From: Planctomycetota bacterium
GTDB taxonomy: Bacteria > Planctomycetota > UBA1135 > GCA-002748355
Direction of reading: 5' to 3'
NCBI GenBank assembly: GCA_027021385.1
Contig: JALUUL010000054.1
Coordinates: 1-51,049 of the forward strand
DNA length: 51,049 bases
Shown here: piece after piece, positions 26,266-35,713 of the stretch
Position numbering within the stretch: position 1 is the stretch's first letter
Layout of the letters: every line of letters starts with the position of its first letter
Made by a program: the position numbers and the translations under genes
Notes under the pieces: model-generated
The model's database searches: none
The model's input: the letters and a program-made list of their open reading frames with translations, nothing else
What the model was told of the DNA's origin: nothing

Positions 26266-27831
26266 TCAGAGGGGGATGTTCCCGTGGCGCTTCGGAGGAT
26301 TCCGATCCCTCTTTCCACGCAGATCCTCGAGGGCGCGGATCAGGACCTTCCGCGTGTACCTGGGCTCGATCACGTCGTCCACGTAACCTCGGGCCGCGGC
26401 GGTATAGGGGTTGTAGAACCTCTCCTTGTACTTCCGGATCAGCTCACACTCGGCGGCCGCCGCCTCCTCAGGCCCCCGCTTTCCGGCTTCCGCGATCTCC
26501 TTGCGAAAGATGATCTTCGCCGCCCCCTCGGCCCCCATGACGGCGATCTCCGCCATCGGCCAGGCGAGGTTGACATCGCCTCTCGTGTGCTTGCTTCCCA
26601 TGACGTCGTAGGCACCGCCGTAGGCCTTCCGGGTGATGATCGTGATCTTCGGGACCGTGGCCTCGCAGTAGGCATAGAGCAGCTTGGCCCCGTGCAGAAT
26701 GATTCCCCCGTGCTCCTGCTGGGTTCCGGGAAGGAAGCCGGGCACGTCCTCGAAGGTCAGGATCGGGATGTTGAAGGCGTCGCAGAAACGGATGAAGCGC
26801 GCTCCCTTGATGCTCGCGGAGATATCGAGGACCCCGGCCAGACTCATCGGCTGGTTCCCGACGACGCCTACCACGCGCCCTCCGAGCCTCCCGAAGCCCA
26901 CGAGGAGGTTCGCCGCGAAGTTTGGATGGATCTCGAGAAAACGTCCCTCGTCCATGACCTTGCGAACGACTTCCTTCATGTCGTAAGGCTGGTTGCTCTC
27001 CTCGGGAATGATCCCGTCCAGATCCGGACAGAGCCGTTCCGGGTCGTCCTCGCTCTCGACGAAGGGAGGAAGCTCCATGTTGTTGGACGGCAGGTAGGAC
27101 AGGAGTTCGCGGACGAGGGCCAGGCAGGAACCGTCGTCCGGAGCCGTCAAATGGGCGACGCCGGAGATCTCGGAATGGACGCGCGCGCCGCCCAGGTCCT
27201 CGCTCGTCACGTCTTCGTGGGTCACGGCCTTGACCACATCGGGCCCGGTGATGTGCAGGTAGCTCGTCCCCTCGACCATCAAGATGAAGTCCGTGATCGC
27301 GGGAGAGTAGACGGCCCCCCCCGCACAGGGGCCGAGGATGGCCGAAATCTGCGGCACGACTCCCGAGGCGAGGGTATTCCGGAGAAAGATGTCCGCGTAG
27401 CCCCCGAGACTGACGACCCCCTCCTGGATCCTCGCCCCCCCCGAATCGTTGAGCCCGATGACCGGCGCTCCGACCTTCATCGCCTGGTCCATGATCTTGC
27501 AGATCTTGGCGGCGTTGCTCTCGCTCAGGCTTCCTCCGAAGACCGTGAAGTCCTGGCTGAAGAGGTATACGAGACGACCGTCCACCTTGGCCCGCCCGGT
27601 CACGACCCCGTCGCCCAGGAACTGCTTGTCCTCCATGTCGAACTCGCGGCAGCGATGCTCGACGAACCGGTCGATCTCCGTGAAACTGCCCGGATCCACG
27701 AGGAGATCGACCCTCTCGCGCGCAGTCAGCTTCCCCTTCGCATGCTGGGCCTCGATCCTGGCCTCGCCACCGCCAGAGCGCGAACGCTCCCGACGCAGCC
27801 TCAACTCCTCGAACGCCTTCTCATGACTCAT
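26266..27831 (-). CDS. pccB: Acyl-CoA carboxylase carboxyltransferase subunit (propionyl-CoA carboxylase beta)
   Basis: A 521-aa crotonase-fold carboxyltransferase that moves CO2 from biotin to propionyl-CoA, giving methylmalonyl-CoA. The N-domain signature is [13 protein letters not shown], followed by [18 protein letters not shown] and [16 protein letters not shown]. The C-domain has [17 protein letters not shown] and [14 protein letters not shown]. Length is typical. GAGG precedes the ATG. The start lies 11 nt inside the epimerase gene, so translation is coupled. The biotin carboxylase and carrier lie 3 kb away in a separate unit. Confidence 0.94.
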   Translation of the reverse strand: MSHEKAFEELRLRRERSRSGGGEARIEAQHAKGKLTARERVDLLVDPGSFTEIDRFVEHRCREFDMEDKQFLGDGVVTGRAKVDGRLVYLFSQDFTVFGGSLSESNAAKICKIMDQAMKVGAPVIGLNDSGGARIQEGVVSLGGYADIFLRNTLASGVVPQISAILGPCAGGAVYSPAITDFILMVEGTSYLHITGPDVVKAVTHEDVTSEDLGGARVHSEISGVAHLTAPDDGSCLALVRELLSYLPSNNMELPPFVESEDDPERLCPDLDGIIPEESNQPYDMKEVVRKVMDEGRFLEIHPNFAANLLVGFGRLGGRVVGVVGNQPMSLAGVLDISASIKGARFIRFCDAFNIPILTFEDVPGFLPGTQQEHGGIILHGAKLLYAYCEATVPKITIITRKAYGGAYDVMGSKHTRGDVNLAWPMAEIAVMGAEGAAKIIFRKEIAEAGKRGPEEAAAAECELIRKYKERFYNPYTAAARGYVDDVIEPRYTRKVLIRALEDLRGKRDRNPPKRHGNIPL

Positions 27832-28231
27832 CGGGAACCTCCACGAGTTCGGCCAGGACTCCGTTCAGACTCTTGGGATGGACGAACACGACTTTCGTGC
27901 CGTGTGCGCCCGCCCTGGGGACATCGTCGAGCACTTTGAGGCCCTTCTCCTTCAATCTCTCGAGAGCCTCGGCCCCGTCCCCTACCCTCAAGGCGAGGTG
28001 ATGGACGCCCGGCCCGCGGGATTCCAGGAACTTCGCGATGGCCGAATCGTCGCGAAGGGGTTCGAGGAGTTCGAGACGGACCTCCCCCGCGCGCATCATC
28101 GCGACTCTCACCCCCTCCCCGAGAACCTCCTCGATCCCCTCGAAGCGAAGCCCGATCACGTCACGCCAAAGCCTGACCGCCTCGTCGAGATCGTGGACGG
28201 CGATCCCGATGTGGTCCAGATCCTGAATCAT
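27821..28231 (-). CDS. mce: Methylmalonyl-CoA epimerase
   Basis: A 136-aa VOC-fold metalloenzyme that interconverts (S)- and (R)-methylmalonyl-CoA. It has two VOC modules. The likely metal ligands are His in [11 protein letters not shown], His in GVHHLALRV, and Glu in [19 protein letters not shown] supplies a further Glu. Length is typical. GGGAGG precedes the ATG by 5 nt. It overlaps pccB by 11 nt, so carboxylase product passes to an enzyme made from the same mRNA, and then to the mutase encoded 3 kb upstream on the same strand. Confidence 0.93.
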   Translation of the reverse strand: MIQDLDHIGIAVHDLDEAVRLWRDVIGLRFEGIEEVLGEGVRVAMMRAGEVRLELLEPLRDDSAIAKFLESRGPGVHHLALRVGDGAEALERLKEKGLKVLDDVPRAGAHGTKVVFVHPKSLNGVLAELVEVPDES

Positions 28232-28314
28232 CCATGCCTCCCGGCGCAGTGCGGTTTCCGGGTGGGGAGTATGTCCGCCCCGCCGACCACTGTCGACCTT
28301 GCTCCCGTCCCCGA

Positions 28315-29142
28315 TCAGTTCCTAACCGCGCTCGAAAGCTTCAGGGAGGCCAGTGCGAAACATCCGGTAATCAGAAGGGCGAGTCCGATGACCTCGATCG
28401 AGGTCCCCATTCCCACCTCGCTCGCCCCGAGGAAGGCCAGCCGTTGCCCGTCGATGCAATAGAGAAGCGGATTCAGGTGAGCCCAGGGCCGGACGGCCTC
28501 GGGATACTTGGAAATCGGCAGGAACACGCCCCCGAGATAGGTCAGCGGGAGGATCACGAAGGTCGAAATCCGCGCGATGTCGTCGAATTTGTACGCGAGG
28601 ATCCCGGCCCCCACCCCGAGCAGGGCGAAGATCATCGTTCCGGCTCCGAGGAAGAGAGCGGCCAGGAACGGAGAGACGGGAACGGGCCCCCCGAACGGCA
28701 GAGTGACGAGCCAGGTCAGGACCCCGACGAGGACCCCTCTCGCCGCCGAGGCGAAGGCGTAGGCGGCGACGATCTCGACGTCCGTCAGGGGAGTCACGAG
28801 AACGTCCACGAGGTTGTTCTGGAATTTACTGATCAGGATCGTGGACGTGGCGTTCATGAAGCTCTGGTTCAAGGCGCCCATCATCACGAGCCCCGGAACG
28901 AGATAGGCGAGATAGGTCGCTCCTTCCTGGACCCCCTCCAGACGGTCTCCGAGCCCGCCCACGAAGATCGTCAGGTAGAGTCCCGCGGTCACGAGAGGGG
29001 TGACGACGGTCTGGACGGCGACGACGAGGAAGCGCCGGATCTCCCTCGCGAGCAGGGTGCGGAACCCCCTCCCGAAGAGGGGCATCGGAAGGTCGCGCGC
29101 CCCGCCCGCCGGGTCGGCCCTCCGGGGTCCCGCCCCTCTCAC
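28315..29142 (-). CDS. ABC-2 type transporter permease
   Basis: A 275-aa inner-membrane protein with about six hydrophobic helices (for example VVAVQTVVTPLVTAGLYLTIF and YLVPGLVMMGALNQ). The conserved ABC-2 tail motif YLGGVFLPISKYPEAVRPWAH is near residue 215. It partners the ATPase encoded upstream, and the pair is probably an exporter. I chose the GTG at 29142: it forms a GTGA overlap with the ATPase stop and has GGAGGG 8 nt upstream. The first ATG (29085) has no ribosome-binding site. Substrate unknown. Confidence 0.87.
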   Translation of the reverse strand: MRGAGPRRADPAGGARDLPMPLFGRGFRTLLAREIRRFLVVAVQTVVTPLVTAGLYLTIFVGGLGDRLEGVQEGATYLAYLVPGLVMMGALNQSFMNATSTILISKFQNNLVDVLVTPLTDVEIVAAYAFASAARGVLVGVLTWLVTLPFGGPVPVSPFLAALFLGAGTMIFALLGVGAGILAYKFDDIARISTFVILPLTYLGGVFLPISKYPEAVRPWAHLNPLLYCIDGQRLAFLGASEVGMGTSIEVIGLALLITGCFALASLKLSSAVRN

Positions 29143-30107
29143 CGCCGTTCCCTCCGAACCCCGGCGGCCTCGGGCTTCTCTCCGCCCACCTTTCCGGACC
29201 GGCCATTCCGTGTCAGCTCGAGGAAGACGTCCTCGAGATCGGGGCGGACGACCTCGATGTCCCGGATCTCGAGCCCCGCCTCCATGACGGCCCTCCACAA
29301 CCGTTCCCGGTCCTCGACCCCATGGCACACGAGCCCGAGCGCGCACCCGTCGTCCAGGAGCCTCGGAGCGAAGCCCTGAAGAGCCTGCGGCACCCCGTCG
29401 AGGGGCCGGACGAAGCGGAGGAGTACCTTCCGGTCCGTGTGTTTGCGGAGGAGGGCCTTCGTCGACTCGAGGGCGAGCAGCCGTCCTCCCCCGAGAATGC
29501 CGATCCGCTCGCACCTGGTCTCCGCCTCTTCGAGGTAGTGGGTCGTGAGAAGGATCGTGGTCCCCTCCCGATGGAGGTCGTGGATGAAGGACCAGAAGTC
29601 CCTCCGGAGTTCGACGTCCACCCCGGCGGTGGGCTCGTCCAGGATCACGACCGGCGGTTTGTGGACCAGGGCCTTCGCGACGAGGAGACGCCGTTTCATC
29701 CCCCCGGAGAGTTCGTACCCCTTCTTGTCCCGGTGTTCCCAGAGGTGGAGGCGGACGAGGATCTCCTCGATCCAGTCCTCGTTCCCCTCGATTCCGAAGA
29801 ACCCCGACTGCGTCTTCAGGAGTCTCCAGACCGGAAGGAAACGGTCCGTCGAGATCTCCTGCGGCACGACGCCGAGGTTCCTCCTGCTGATCCGATACTC
29901 CGAGACGACGTCGTAGCCCATGACCTTCGCGAGACCGGAACTTGGGCGGGTCAGGCCCGCGAGGATGTTCAGGGTCGTGCTCTTCCCGGCTCCGTTGGGC
30001 CCGAGGAGGCCGAAGAACTCCCCCGGGCGGACATCGAAGGAAATTCCGTCCACCGCACGGATCCGCCCGTAGACCTTGACCAGATCCCGGACCTCGATGG
30101 CCTTCAC
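29139..30107 (-). CDS. ABC transporter ATP-binding protein (exporter type)
   Basis: A 322-aa nucleotide-binding subunit. Walker A is GLLGPNGAGKSTTLN, the Q-loop is in VVPQEIS, the signature is LSGGMKRRLLVAK, Walker B is VVILDEPTAGVD, and the H-loop is LTTHYLEEAE. A C-terminal extension of about 90 residues follows, as in DrrA/NatA-type drug or antibiotic exporters. The GTG at 30107 overlaps the DUF2017 stop as GTGA, with GGAGGGAGGGG upstream. It is coupled at its other end to the permease by the same kind of junction. Confidence 0.93.
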   Translation of the reverse strand: MKAIEVRDLVKVYGRIRAVDGISFDVRPGEFFGLLGPNGAGKSTTLNILAGLTRPSSGLAKVMGYDVVSEYRISRRNLGVVPQEISTDRFLPVWRLLKTQSGFFGIEGNEDWIEEILVRLHLWEHRDKKGYELSGGMKRRLLVAKALVHKPPVVILDEPTAGVDVELRRDFWSFIHDLHREGTTILLTTHYLEEAETRCERIGILGGGRLLALESTKALLRKHTDRKVLLRFVRPLDGVPQALQGFAPRLLDDGCALGLVCHGVEDRERLWRAVMEAGLEIRDIEVVRPDLEDVFLELTRNGRSGKVGGEKPEAAGVRRERR

Positions 30108-30658
30108 TCCCCTCCCTCCGCCTCTCCCGAGAGAAGGAGCATCTCCTGGATCAAGGCCAGGACGTCGATCCGCCAGATCACGAGGTCCTGGATCCCGGGC
30201 TCCTCGAAGTCCCGCTCCTTCCGCATCGCCTCCTCGTCGACCTCGAAGCGTTCGGCGAGGATCAATCTGGCCGCCGCGAGGGAGGAGATCCAGGCAGTCA
30301 GATGCTTCCCGGGGATCCGCACCCGATAGCGTCTCGGGCTCGAGTCGATCGTCATGCCCTCCAGGTCTCGTCCGAGGATCCGGGCGCGGTCCGCGAAGAG
30401 ATGGAACAACTCCCCTCCCATGAGCTTGTTCCACTCCTCCTCCCGCTCCGGTTCGTCCGGGTAGACCCTGGAATGGAGAACGGAACGGAGGTCCTCCTCC
30501 TCTCCCTGCTTCAAGATGTCGGGAAGTTCGAGGAGGACGGCCGCGATGCCTTGGGGGAGGCCGCGCAGGAGGAGGGCCCCGTCCTCCTCCCGTTCGACGA
30601 CGGGGAAAGCGGGGTTTCCCTCGCCCTCCCCTTTCTCCCGGTCCTCCTCCTCCGTCAT
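30104..30658 (-). CDS. DUF2017-family protein
   Basis: A 184-aa, probably cytoplasmic, acidic protein. The middle and end match the DUF2017 pattern: RVYPDEPEREEEW, then a helical segment, then VRIPGKHLTAWISSLAAARLILAERF. This family is known mainly from actinobacteria, where it also sits directly beside clpS, so the adjacency here supports the call. Its role is not established; a link to ClpS/Clp proteolysis is only inferred from neighbourhood. It starts 25 nt after clpS and overlaps the ABC ATPase start (GTGA). Confidence 0.7.
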   Translation of the reverse strand: MTEEEDREKGEGEGNPAFPVVEREEDGALLLRGLPQGIAAVLLELPDILKQGEEEDLRSVLHSRVYPDEPEREEEWNKLMGGELFHLFADRARILGRDLEGMTIDSSPRRYRVRIPGKHLTAWISSLAAARLILAERFEVDEEAMRKERDFEEPGIQDLVIWRIDVLALIQEMLLLSGEAEGGE

Positions 30659-30683
30659 GTCCGTTCCTCGGGAGGCGGCTTCC

Positions 30684-30971
30684 TCATTCCGCCGCTTCCA
30701 TCGTCGTGCGGAGATGGAAGGACTGCAGCTTGGAGGCGTAGATCTCGGCCTGCTCCCTGGCCCCGGTCCAGAGGACGCTCCGACCCTTCGTGTGGACCTC
30801 GAGCATGTGCCGCCTGGCCTTCGAGCGGGAATACCCGAAGACCTTCATGAAGACGTCCGTGACATAGGACATCAGGTTGATCGGATCGTCGTGCACGACG
30901 ACGTTCCAGGGCGGAGCGAGCCGGGTCTCGGGGCGGACCTCGGTTTCCGGATCTGTCTTGGTCTGGCTCAA
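30684..30971 (-). CDS. clpS: ATP-dependent Clp protease adaptor ClpS
   Basis: A 95-aa adaptor delivering N-degron substrates to the Clp ATPase. It shows VVVHDDPINLMSYVTDVF (the binding-pocket DD), KARRHMLEVHTKGRS, and AEIYASKLQSFHLRTTME. The N-terminal ~20 residues are the flexible ClpA-engaging extension. The only usable start is a TTG at 30971, 27 nt after the mutase stop and without a good ribosome-binding site, so expression may depend on read-through from the mutase gene. No clpA or clpP is in the window. Confidence 0.93.
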   Translation of the reverse strand: MSQTKTDPETEVRPETRLAPPWNVVVHDDPINLMSYVTDVFMKVFGYSRSKARRHMLEVHTKGRSVLWTGAREQAEIYASKLQSFHLRTTMEAAE

Positions 30972-30998
30972 GGCGGTCTGGACGGCGGATTCGGGGGG

Positions 30999-32615
30999 TC
31001 AAAAACCGAACCCGGGTTCATAACGGCCGAAGACGCGTTCGAGGCGATCGCAGATCTCCCCGACCGTCGCCAGGGATTCTACCGCGTGCAGAATGGGAGG
31101 CATCAAGTTGTCGGTCCCCGAGGCCGCCCGCTCGACCGCGTCCAGGGCGGCCTCGACCCGCAGGGCGTCCCGCACCTTCCGGCATTCGAGAAGGGCCTCG
31201 AGAGCCTCCCTCCTCATCTCCTCGTCCACATGGAAGACTTCGGGAGGCGGTTCCTCGGAAAGGAAGCGGTTGACCCCGACGATGACCCTCTCTCCGGACT
31301 CCACGGCGCGCTGCCATTCGACCGCCGAACGGTGGATCTCCCTCTGGTAGAAGCCGGTCCGGATCGCGGCCACGGCGCCCCCGAGGTCGTCGATCCTCGA
31401 GATCAACGCCTCGGTCTCCGCCTCGATCCTGTCCGTCAGATCCTCGATCAACGGGCATCCCCCGAGCGGATCGACGACGTCCGCGACCCCCGACTCGTAA
31501 GCGAGGATCTGCTGGGTCCGGAGCGCCGTGCGCACGGCGGCCTCGGTCGGCAGTCCCAGGGCCTCGTCCATCGAGTTCGTGTGCAGGCTCTGCGTGCCCC
31601 CGAGGACCGCGGCCAGGGCCTGGATCGCGACCCGCACGACGTTGTTCACGGGCTGTTGGCTCGTAAGGGTGCTACCGGCGGTCTGCGTATGGAAACGGAG
31701 GCCGAGGACCCTCGGATCCCGGATCCCGTGCCGCTCCTTCAGGAGCTTCGCCCAGAGCCTTCTCGCAGCCCGGAATTTCGCGATCTCCTCGAAGAGGTGA
31801 TTGTGGGCGTTGAAGAAGAACGACAGCCGCCCCCCGAAGACCGAGGGGTCGAGGCCCGCTTCGAGGGCTGCCCGGAAATAGGCCAGCCCGTTGGCCAGCG
31901 TGAACGCGAGTTCCTGTACGGCCGTGGCCCCGGCTTCCCGGATGTGGTAGCCGGAGATCGAGATCGTGTTCCACCCGGGAACTTCGGATCCGGCCCATCC
32001 GAAGACGTCGGTGATCAACCGCATGCTGCCCTCGACCTCGAAGCGGTAGGTTCCCCTCGCCGCATATTCCTTGAGGATGTCGTTCTGGATCGTCCCTCTC
32101 AGGGAAGGGAGGGGGACTCCTCTCCTCCTCGCGAGAGCCACGTAGAGAGCGAGGAGGATCGAGGCCGTCGCATTGATCGTCATCGAGGTCGAGACCCGAT
32201 CCAGGGGGATCCCGTCGAACAGGCGCTCCATGTCCAGGAGGGAGTTGATCGGGACCCCGACCTTCCCGACCTCCGGTCGGGCCAGGGCATGATCCGATTC
32301 GTACCCCATCTGCGTCGGAAGGTCGAAGGCCACGGAGAGCCCGGTCTGCCCCTGCGAGAGCAGGTAGCGGAACCGCTCGTTCGTCCTCGCGGCCGAACCG
32401 AAGCCCGAGTACTGGCGCATCGTCCACAACCGGCCCCTGTACATCGTCGGCCGGATGCCTCTCGTGAACGGGAATTCCCCGGGCATGCCCTCTCCGCCTC
32501 CGTAGATCGGATCGAGGGACAGACCCGAGGGGGTTTCGAAGCTCTCCCTCCGCTCGGGACGCTTCACGATCGCTTCGGCCCAGGTTTCGCGCAGCCAGGT
32601 CTCTTTGTCGGTCAT
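30999..32615 (-). CDS. Methylmalonyl-CoA mutase, catalytic (alpha) subunit without B12-binding domain
   Basis: A 538-aa TIM-barrel subunit that isomerises (R)-methylmalonyl-CoA to succinyl-CoA with adenosylcobalamin. Diagnostic motifs include [56 protein letters not shown] and [18 protein letters not shown]. It stops near ...GRYEPGFGF, so the roughly 130-aa cobalamin domain (D-x-H-x-x-G) is absent. A separate small subunit must be encoded elsewhere. The start may be GTG 32624, ATG 32621 or ATG 32615; I prefer 32615, with AAAGG 8 nt upstream. It heads the leftward run into clpS and the ABC genes. Confidence 0.93.
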   Translation of the reverse strand: MTDKETWLRETWAEAIVKRPERRESFETPSGLSLDPIYGGGEGMPGEFPFTRGIRPTMYRGRLWTMRQYSGFGSAARTNERFRYLLSQGQTGLSVAFDLPTQMGYESDHALARPEVGKVGVPINSLLDMERLFDGIPLDRVSTSMTINATASILLALYVALARRRGVPLPSLRGTIQNDILKEYAARGTYRFEVEGSMRLITDVFGWAGSEVPGWNTISISGYHIREAGATAVQELAFTLANGLAYFRAALEAGLDPSVFGGRLSFFFNAHNHLFEEIAKFRAARRLWAKLLKERHGIRDPRVLGLRFHTQTAGSTLTSQQPVNNVVRVAIQALAAVLGGTQSLHTNSMDEALGLPTEAAVRTALRTQQILAYESGVADVVDPLGGCPLIEDLTDRIEAETEALISRIDDLGGAVAAIRTGFYQREIHRSAVEWQRAVESGERVIVGVNRFLSEEPPPEVFHVDEEMRREALEALLECRKVRDALRVEAALDAVERAASGTDNLMPPILHAVESLATVGEICDRLERVFGRYEPGFGF

Positions 32616-33103
32616 CCTCATCACCTTTCCCCGTCCCGGGCGGACTCCCGTCAGAACCCGCAGGAAGCATCCCCTCCTCCGACTCCGGGCGGAATGATCG
32701 GGAAGTCAAGGGAGTCTAGGGCCGGGGAAACCCGCCGGGAGAAAAACCCCAAAGACCGCCACGCCCCGAATCTCTCCACCGGCAACGGGGCGGCGAAGGA
32801 ACCCAGGGGCAAGCATCGAACCCGGGAAGGACTCCCACAGGTTTCCTCGATCCTTTCCCCATGCCGCGATGCCACCGGAAAAACGGGCATTTCACCCGGG
32901 CGGGTTGTCCAAGAGGAAGCCGGCATGGTATCGTTTACTCGGAGCTTCTGCCTGGCAGGGCTTCCACGCCCGGATCTTCCGGGCGCATCTCTCTTCCATT
33001 TCTCTTCGCCTCGATCTCCTCTGATCGGAGCGTTTTCCGGTCGGACCTGCGCACCCTGCAGGAGCCGCCCTTCTCTTTCCCCTAAGCATCAGGAGACCCC
33101 CTC
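32616..33103. other. 488-bp divergent intergenic region
   Basis: Lies between the mutase (leftward) and paralogue copy 1 (rightward). It contains the copy 1 promoter candidate at 32905-32934 and then about 165 nt of leader. TAGACT on the minus strand (32713-32718) is a weak -10 candidate for the mutase. I found no cobalamin riboswitch signature. The short open frames here look non-coding. Confidence 0.5.
32905..32934 (+). promoter_or_regulatory. Candidate promoter of paralogue copy 1
   Basis: TTGTCC (32905-32910), an 18-bp spacer and TATCGT (32929-32934). It differs from the promoters shared by copies 2 and 3. Confidence 0.4.
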
Positions 33104-34177
33104 ATGAGGAACCTCTCACTGCTCACCGCCGCCATGGTCCTCGCCGGCACCGCCGCCTCTCAGACGGTCACCGTCAACGAGACCCTGCCCGCCGGCTTCA
33201 AGGCCAAGGAAGCGAACAGCTCCCATCACCCCGGCTGGCGCTACACCAACGCCCGCTCCCTGACCCTGATCAACCCGAAGAACGTCGCCTCGACGATCAA
33301 GGTCGTCAAGGGTCTCAGGGTCCGCCCGAACGGGACTTCGTATTCTCCGATGGTCGCCCGGACCGTCTCGATCGAGGTCGCGATGTCCGACAAGGGCGTC
33401 GTCACGAAAGAGCCCTATTACTCGGACTGGTCGAAGCACTACGGCACGAACCGCACGGTCGTCATGGCCAAGAAGACGATCAACTATCCGGCCGTCGCCA
33501 AGACGACCACCCCCCCGCACCCCTGGACCAAGTCGATCAATCTCCCCTTCGACAAGCCCTGGGTTCGGACCGGCGCCGCGACCGACGGCGTCTGCATCGA
33601 TTGCAAGTTCTACACCAAGGCGACCGAGAGCAAGTACTGGTACGCCGACGCCGCCTATATCTCCAAGTACGGGACCGGCACGGTCATCGGAACCGGTTGC
33701 CCGACGACCATGCACTACAGCTACGCCAGCGGCGGATACCTCGGGTCCTCGACCGGCTTCTACAGCTACGGCTACACCCGCGCGGCCGGTGACTTCGCCG
33801 TCGCCTTCCTCGGCACGAAGCAGGTCAAGATCCCGATCCCCGGCTTCACCGGCTGCTATTTCTGGACGCTCCCGGTCCTGATCCATCCCCAGGTCAAGAA
33901 AACGATCGGCAGCACCGGCTACACCAACCGTTTCGTCTGGGGCACGGTCCAGGCCTCCTGGGTCGGCGCCAAGGTCATCAGCCAGATCATCGCTTTCACG
34001 ACGACCGCGAAGGTCAAGGCCCTGCGCGCCTACGGGTACCAGATCGGCGGCGGCCCCAACTCCAAGTACGACCAGGCCACGGTCTACGGCTACGCCCTCG
34101 GCAGCCGGACCTTCAACCCCGACACGAGCACGGCGCTCTACTACAGTCCGTCAGTCGCGGTCTTCGGCGTCTACTGA
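33104..34177 (+). CDS. Secreted tandem paralogue, copy 1 (unnamed family)
   Basis: A 357-aa protein of a family I do not recognise. A signal peptide (residues 1-19, MRNLSLLTAAMVLAGTAAS) ends before Q20-T-V. The mature protein is rich in Gly, Tyr, Thr and Lys. Shared motifs in order: NSSHHPGWRYTNARSLTLIN, RGLRVRPNG, SIEVAMSDKGVV, LPFDKPWVRTG, C164-I-D-C167, YWYADA, GTGC(199)PTT, GYTRAAGDFA, GC(251)Y-W, and the terminal FGVY. The second half (from about 195) resembles a GxGCP...GC beta-domain that I associate with planctomycete exported proteins; this is tentative. AGGAGA lies 7 nt before the ATG. Probably extracellular or periplasmic. Function unknown. Confidence 0.85.
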   Translation: MRNLSLLTAAMVLAGTAASQTVTVNETLPAGFKAKEANSSHHPGWRYTNARSLTLINPKNVASTIKVVKGLRVRPNGTSYSPMVARTVSIEVAMSDKGVVTKEPYYSDWSKHYGTNRTVVMAKKTINYPAVAKTTTPPHPWTKSINLPFDKPWVRTGAATDGVCIDCKFYTKATESKYWYADAAYISKYGTGTVIGTGCPTTMHYSYASGGYLGSSTGFYSYGYTRAAGDFAVAFLGTKQVKIPIPGFTGCYFWTLPVLIHPQVKKTIGSTGYTNRFVWGTVQASWVGAKVISQIIAFTTTAKVKALRAYGYQIGGGPNSKYDQATVYGYALGSRTFNPDTSTALYYSPSVAVFGVY

Positions 34178-34196
34178 TCCCTGGGATCCGACTCGC

Positions 34197-34259
34197 GATC
34201 GGGGAGGAGACTCCCCGATCGACTCCCCGCGGGGGGCGGACGCAGGTCCGTCCCCCGCG
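34197..34259 (+). terminator. Double hairpin after copy 1
   Basis: A perfect 10-bp stem (34197-34206 with 34211-34220, loop GAGA) is followed at once by a 14-bp stem (34228-34241 with 34246-34259, loop GCAG, one G-T pair). The second hairpin recurs after copy 2. Confidence 0.7.
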
Positions 34260-34307
34260 CTCCGTTTGTGGGCTCTTCCTCCGGCTTCCGCCCCGTTCCT
34301 CCCACCA

Positions 34308-34336
34308 TTCACGATCCTGCGGACTTCCTCTAGAAT
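34308..34336 (+). promoter_or_regulatory. Candidate promoter of paralogue copy 2
   Basis: TTCACG (34308-34313), a 17-bp spacer and TAGAAT (34331-34336). Spacing and -35 are identical to those before copy 3, which supports function by conservation. Confidence 0.55.
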
Positions 34337-34409
34337 GTCATTCCTGCTTTCTCGGGCCATGGACAGTCCGATCCGAATCATCTCCTCCTCCCCGCCAAAG
34401 GATCTCCTC

Positions 34410-35483
34410 ATGAAGCGCTTCGCACCTTTCGCCGCGGTCCTGATCACCGCCGGTCTCGCCTCTTCCCAAACGGTCACGGTCCGCGAGACCCTGCCCGCCG
34501 GCTTCAAGACCACGGAAGGCAACAGCTCCCACCACCCCGGCTGGCGCTACACCAACGCCCGCTCCCTGAGCCTGATCAATCCGAAGAACGTCGCACCGAC
34601 GATCAAGCTCATCAGGGGTCTCAGGGTCCGGCCGAACGGATCGCCGTATTCGGGCACGGTCGCCCGGACCGTCTCGATAGAGGTCGCGATGTCCGACAAG
34701 GGCGTCGTCACGGTCGAGCCCTACTACTCGACCTGGTCGAAGCACTACGGTACAAACCGCACGATCGTCATGGCCAAGAAGACGATCAACTATCCGGCCG
34801 TCGCCAAGACGACCACCCCCCCGCACTCCTGGACAAAGTCGATCAATCTCCCCTTCGACAAGCCCTGGGTTCGGACCGGCGCCGCGACTGACGGTATCTG
34901 CATCGATTGCAAGTTCTACACGAAGACGACCGAGGGCAAGAACTGGTACGCCGACGCCGCCTACGTCTCCAAGTTCGGGACCAGCTCGATCATCGGAGCC
35001 GGCTGCCCGACGACCTCACACACCAGTTACGTCGGCGGTGGATATCTCGGGTCCTCGACCGGCTTCTACAGCTACGGCTACACCCGCGCGGCCGGCGACT
35101 TCGCCCTCGCCTTCCTCGGCACGAAGCAGATCAGGATTCCGATCCCCCCCTTCACCGGCTGCTATCTCTGGACGATCCCGGTCCTCTTCCACCCCAAGGT
35201 CATGAAGACGAGCGGCGCCTCCGGCTACACGGGCCGCTTCTACTGGGGAAAGGTCCGGCCCTCCTGGGTCGGCGCCAGGGTCATCAGTCAGATCGTCGCC
35301 TTTTCGGCAACCGCGAAGGTCAAGGCCCTGACGGCGGTCAGGTTTGAGATCGGTGGGGGCTCCACCGCCAAGTACACCCAGGCCTCGGTCTACGGCTACG
35401 CCCTTGGCAGCCGGACCTTCAACCCCGACACGAGCCAGGCGCGCTTCTTCGCTCCGACCGTTGCGATCTTCGGCGTCTATTGA
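34410..35483 (+). CDS. Secreted tandem paralogue, copy 2
   Basis: A 357-aa protein, the same length as copies 1 and 3. The signal peptide MKRFAPFAAVLITAGLASS precedes QTVTV. All family motifs are kept, including C164, C167, C199 and C251. It differs from both neighbours at NGSPYSGTVARTV, at GAGCPTTSHTSYV, and near the C-terminus (RFEIGGGSTAKYTQ). The frame opens at 34266 in the intergenic region, but the ATG at 34410 has AAAGGATC upstream and starts the signal peptide. Long stretches around residues 120-165 match copy 1 almost exactly, while residues 258-290 match copy 3 better. Confidence 0.85.
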   Translation: MKRFAPFAAVLITAGLASSQTVTVRETLPAGFKTTEGNSSHHPGWRYTNARSLSLINPKNVAPTIKLIRGLRVRPNGSPYSGTVARTVSIEVAMSDKGVVTVEPYYSTWSKHYGTNRTIVMAKKTINYPAVAKTTTPPHSWTKSINLPFDKPWVRTGAATDGICIDCKFYTKTTEGKNWYADAAYVSKFGTSSIIGAGCPTTSHTSYVGGGYLGSSTGFYSYGYTRAAGDFALAFLGTKQIRIPIPPFTGCYLWTIPVLFHPKVMKTSGASGYTGRFYWGKVRPSWVGARVISQIVAFSATAKVKALTAVRFEIGGGSTAKYTQASVYGYALGSRTFNPDTSQARFFAPTVAIFGVY

Positions 35484-35532
35484 CCCGAGGATCCGACCCT
35501 CGATCGGGGAGTCTCCCACCCGGTCGCTTCCC

Positions 35533-35564
35533 CGCGGGGGGCGGACACAGGCCCGTCCCCCGCG
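35533..35564 (+). terminator. Hairpin after copy 2
   Basis: A 14-bp stem (35533-35546 with 35551-35564, loop ACAG), nearly identical in sequence to the second hairpin after copy 1. The first hairpin seen after copy 1 is degraded here. Confidence 0.65.
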
Positions 35565-35625
35565 CTCCGTCTACGGGTTTCCTCCCCTCCGGTTTCCGAC
35601 CCGTTCCACCCCACCGTTCACCACC

Positions 35626-35654
35626 TTCACGATCCTCCGGGCTTCCTTTAGATT
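35626..35654 (+). promoter_or_regulatory. Candidate promoter of paralogue copy 3
   Basis: TTCACG (35626-35631), a 17-bp spacer and TAGATT (35649-35654). It aligns with the promoter of copy 2. Confidence 0.55.
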
Positions 35655-35713
35655 GGTCTCTCATCAGGTCCCGGACCGCCCGATCCGGATCACCTCTCCC
35701 CAGGAGCCCCCTC

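Noticed and set aside
32616..32900. Possible cobalamin riboswitch before the B12-dependent mutase
   Set aside because: I looked for a B12-box-like segment and paired arms on the minus strand and found none.
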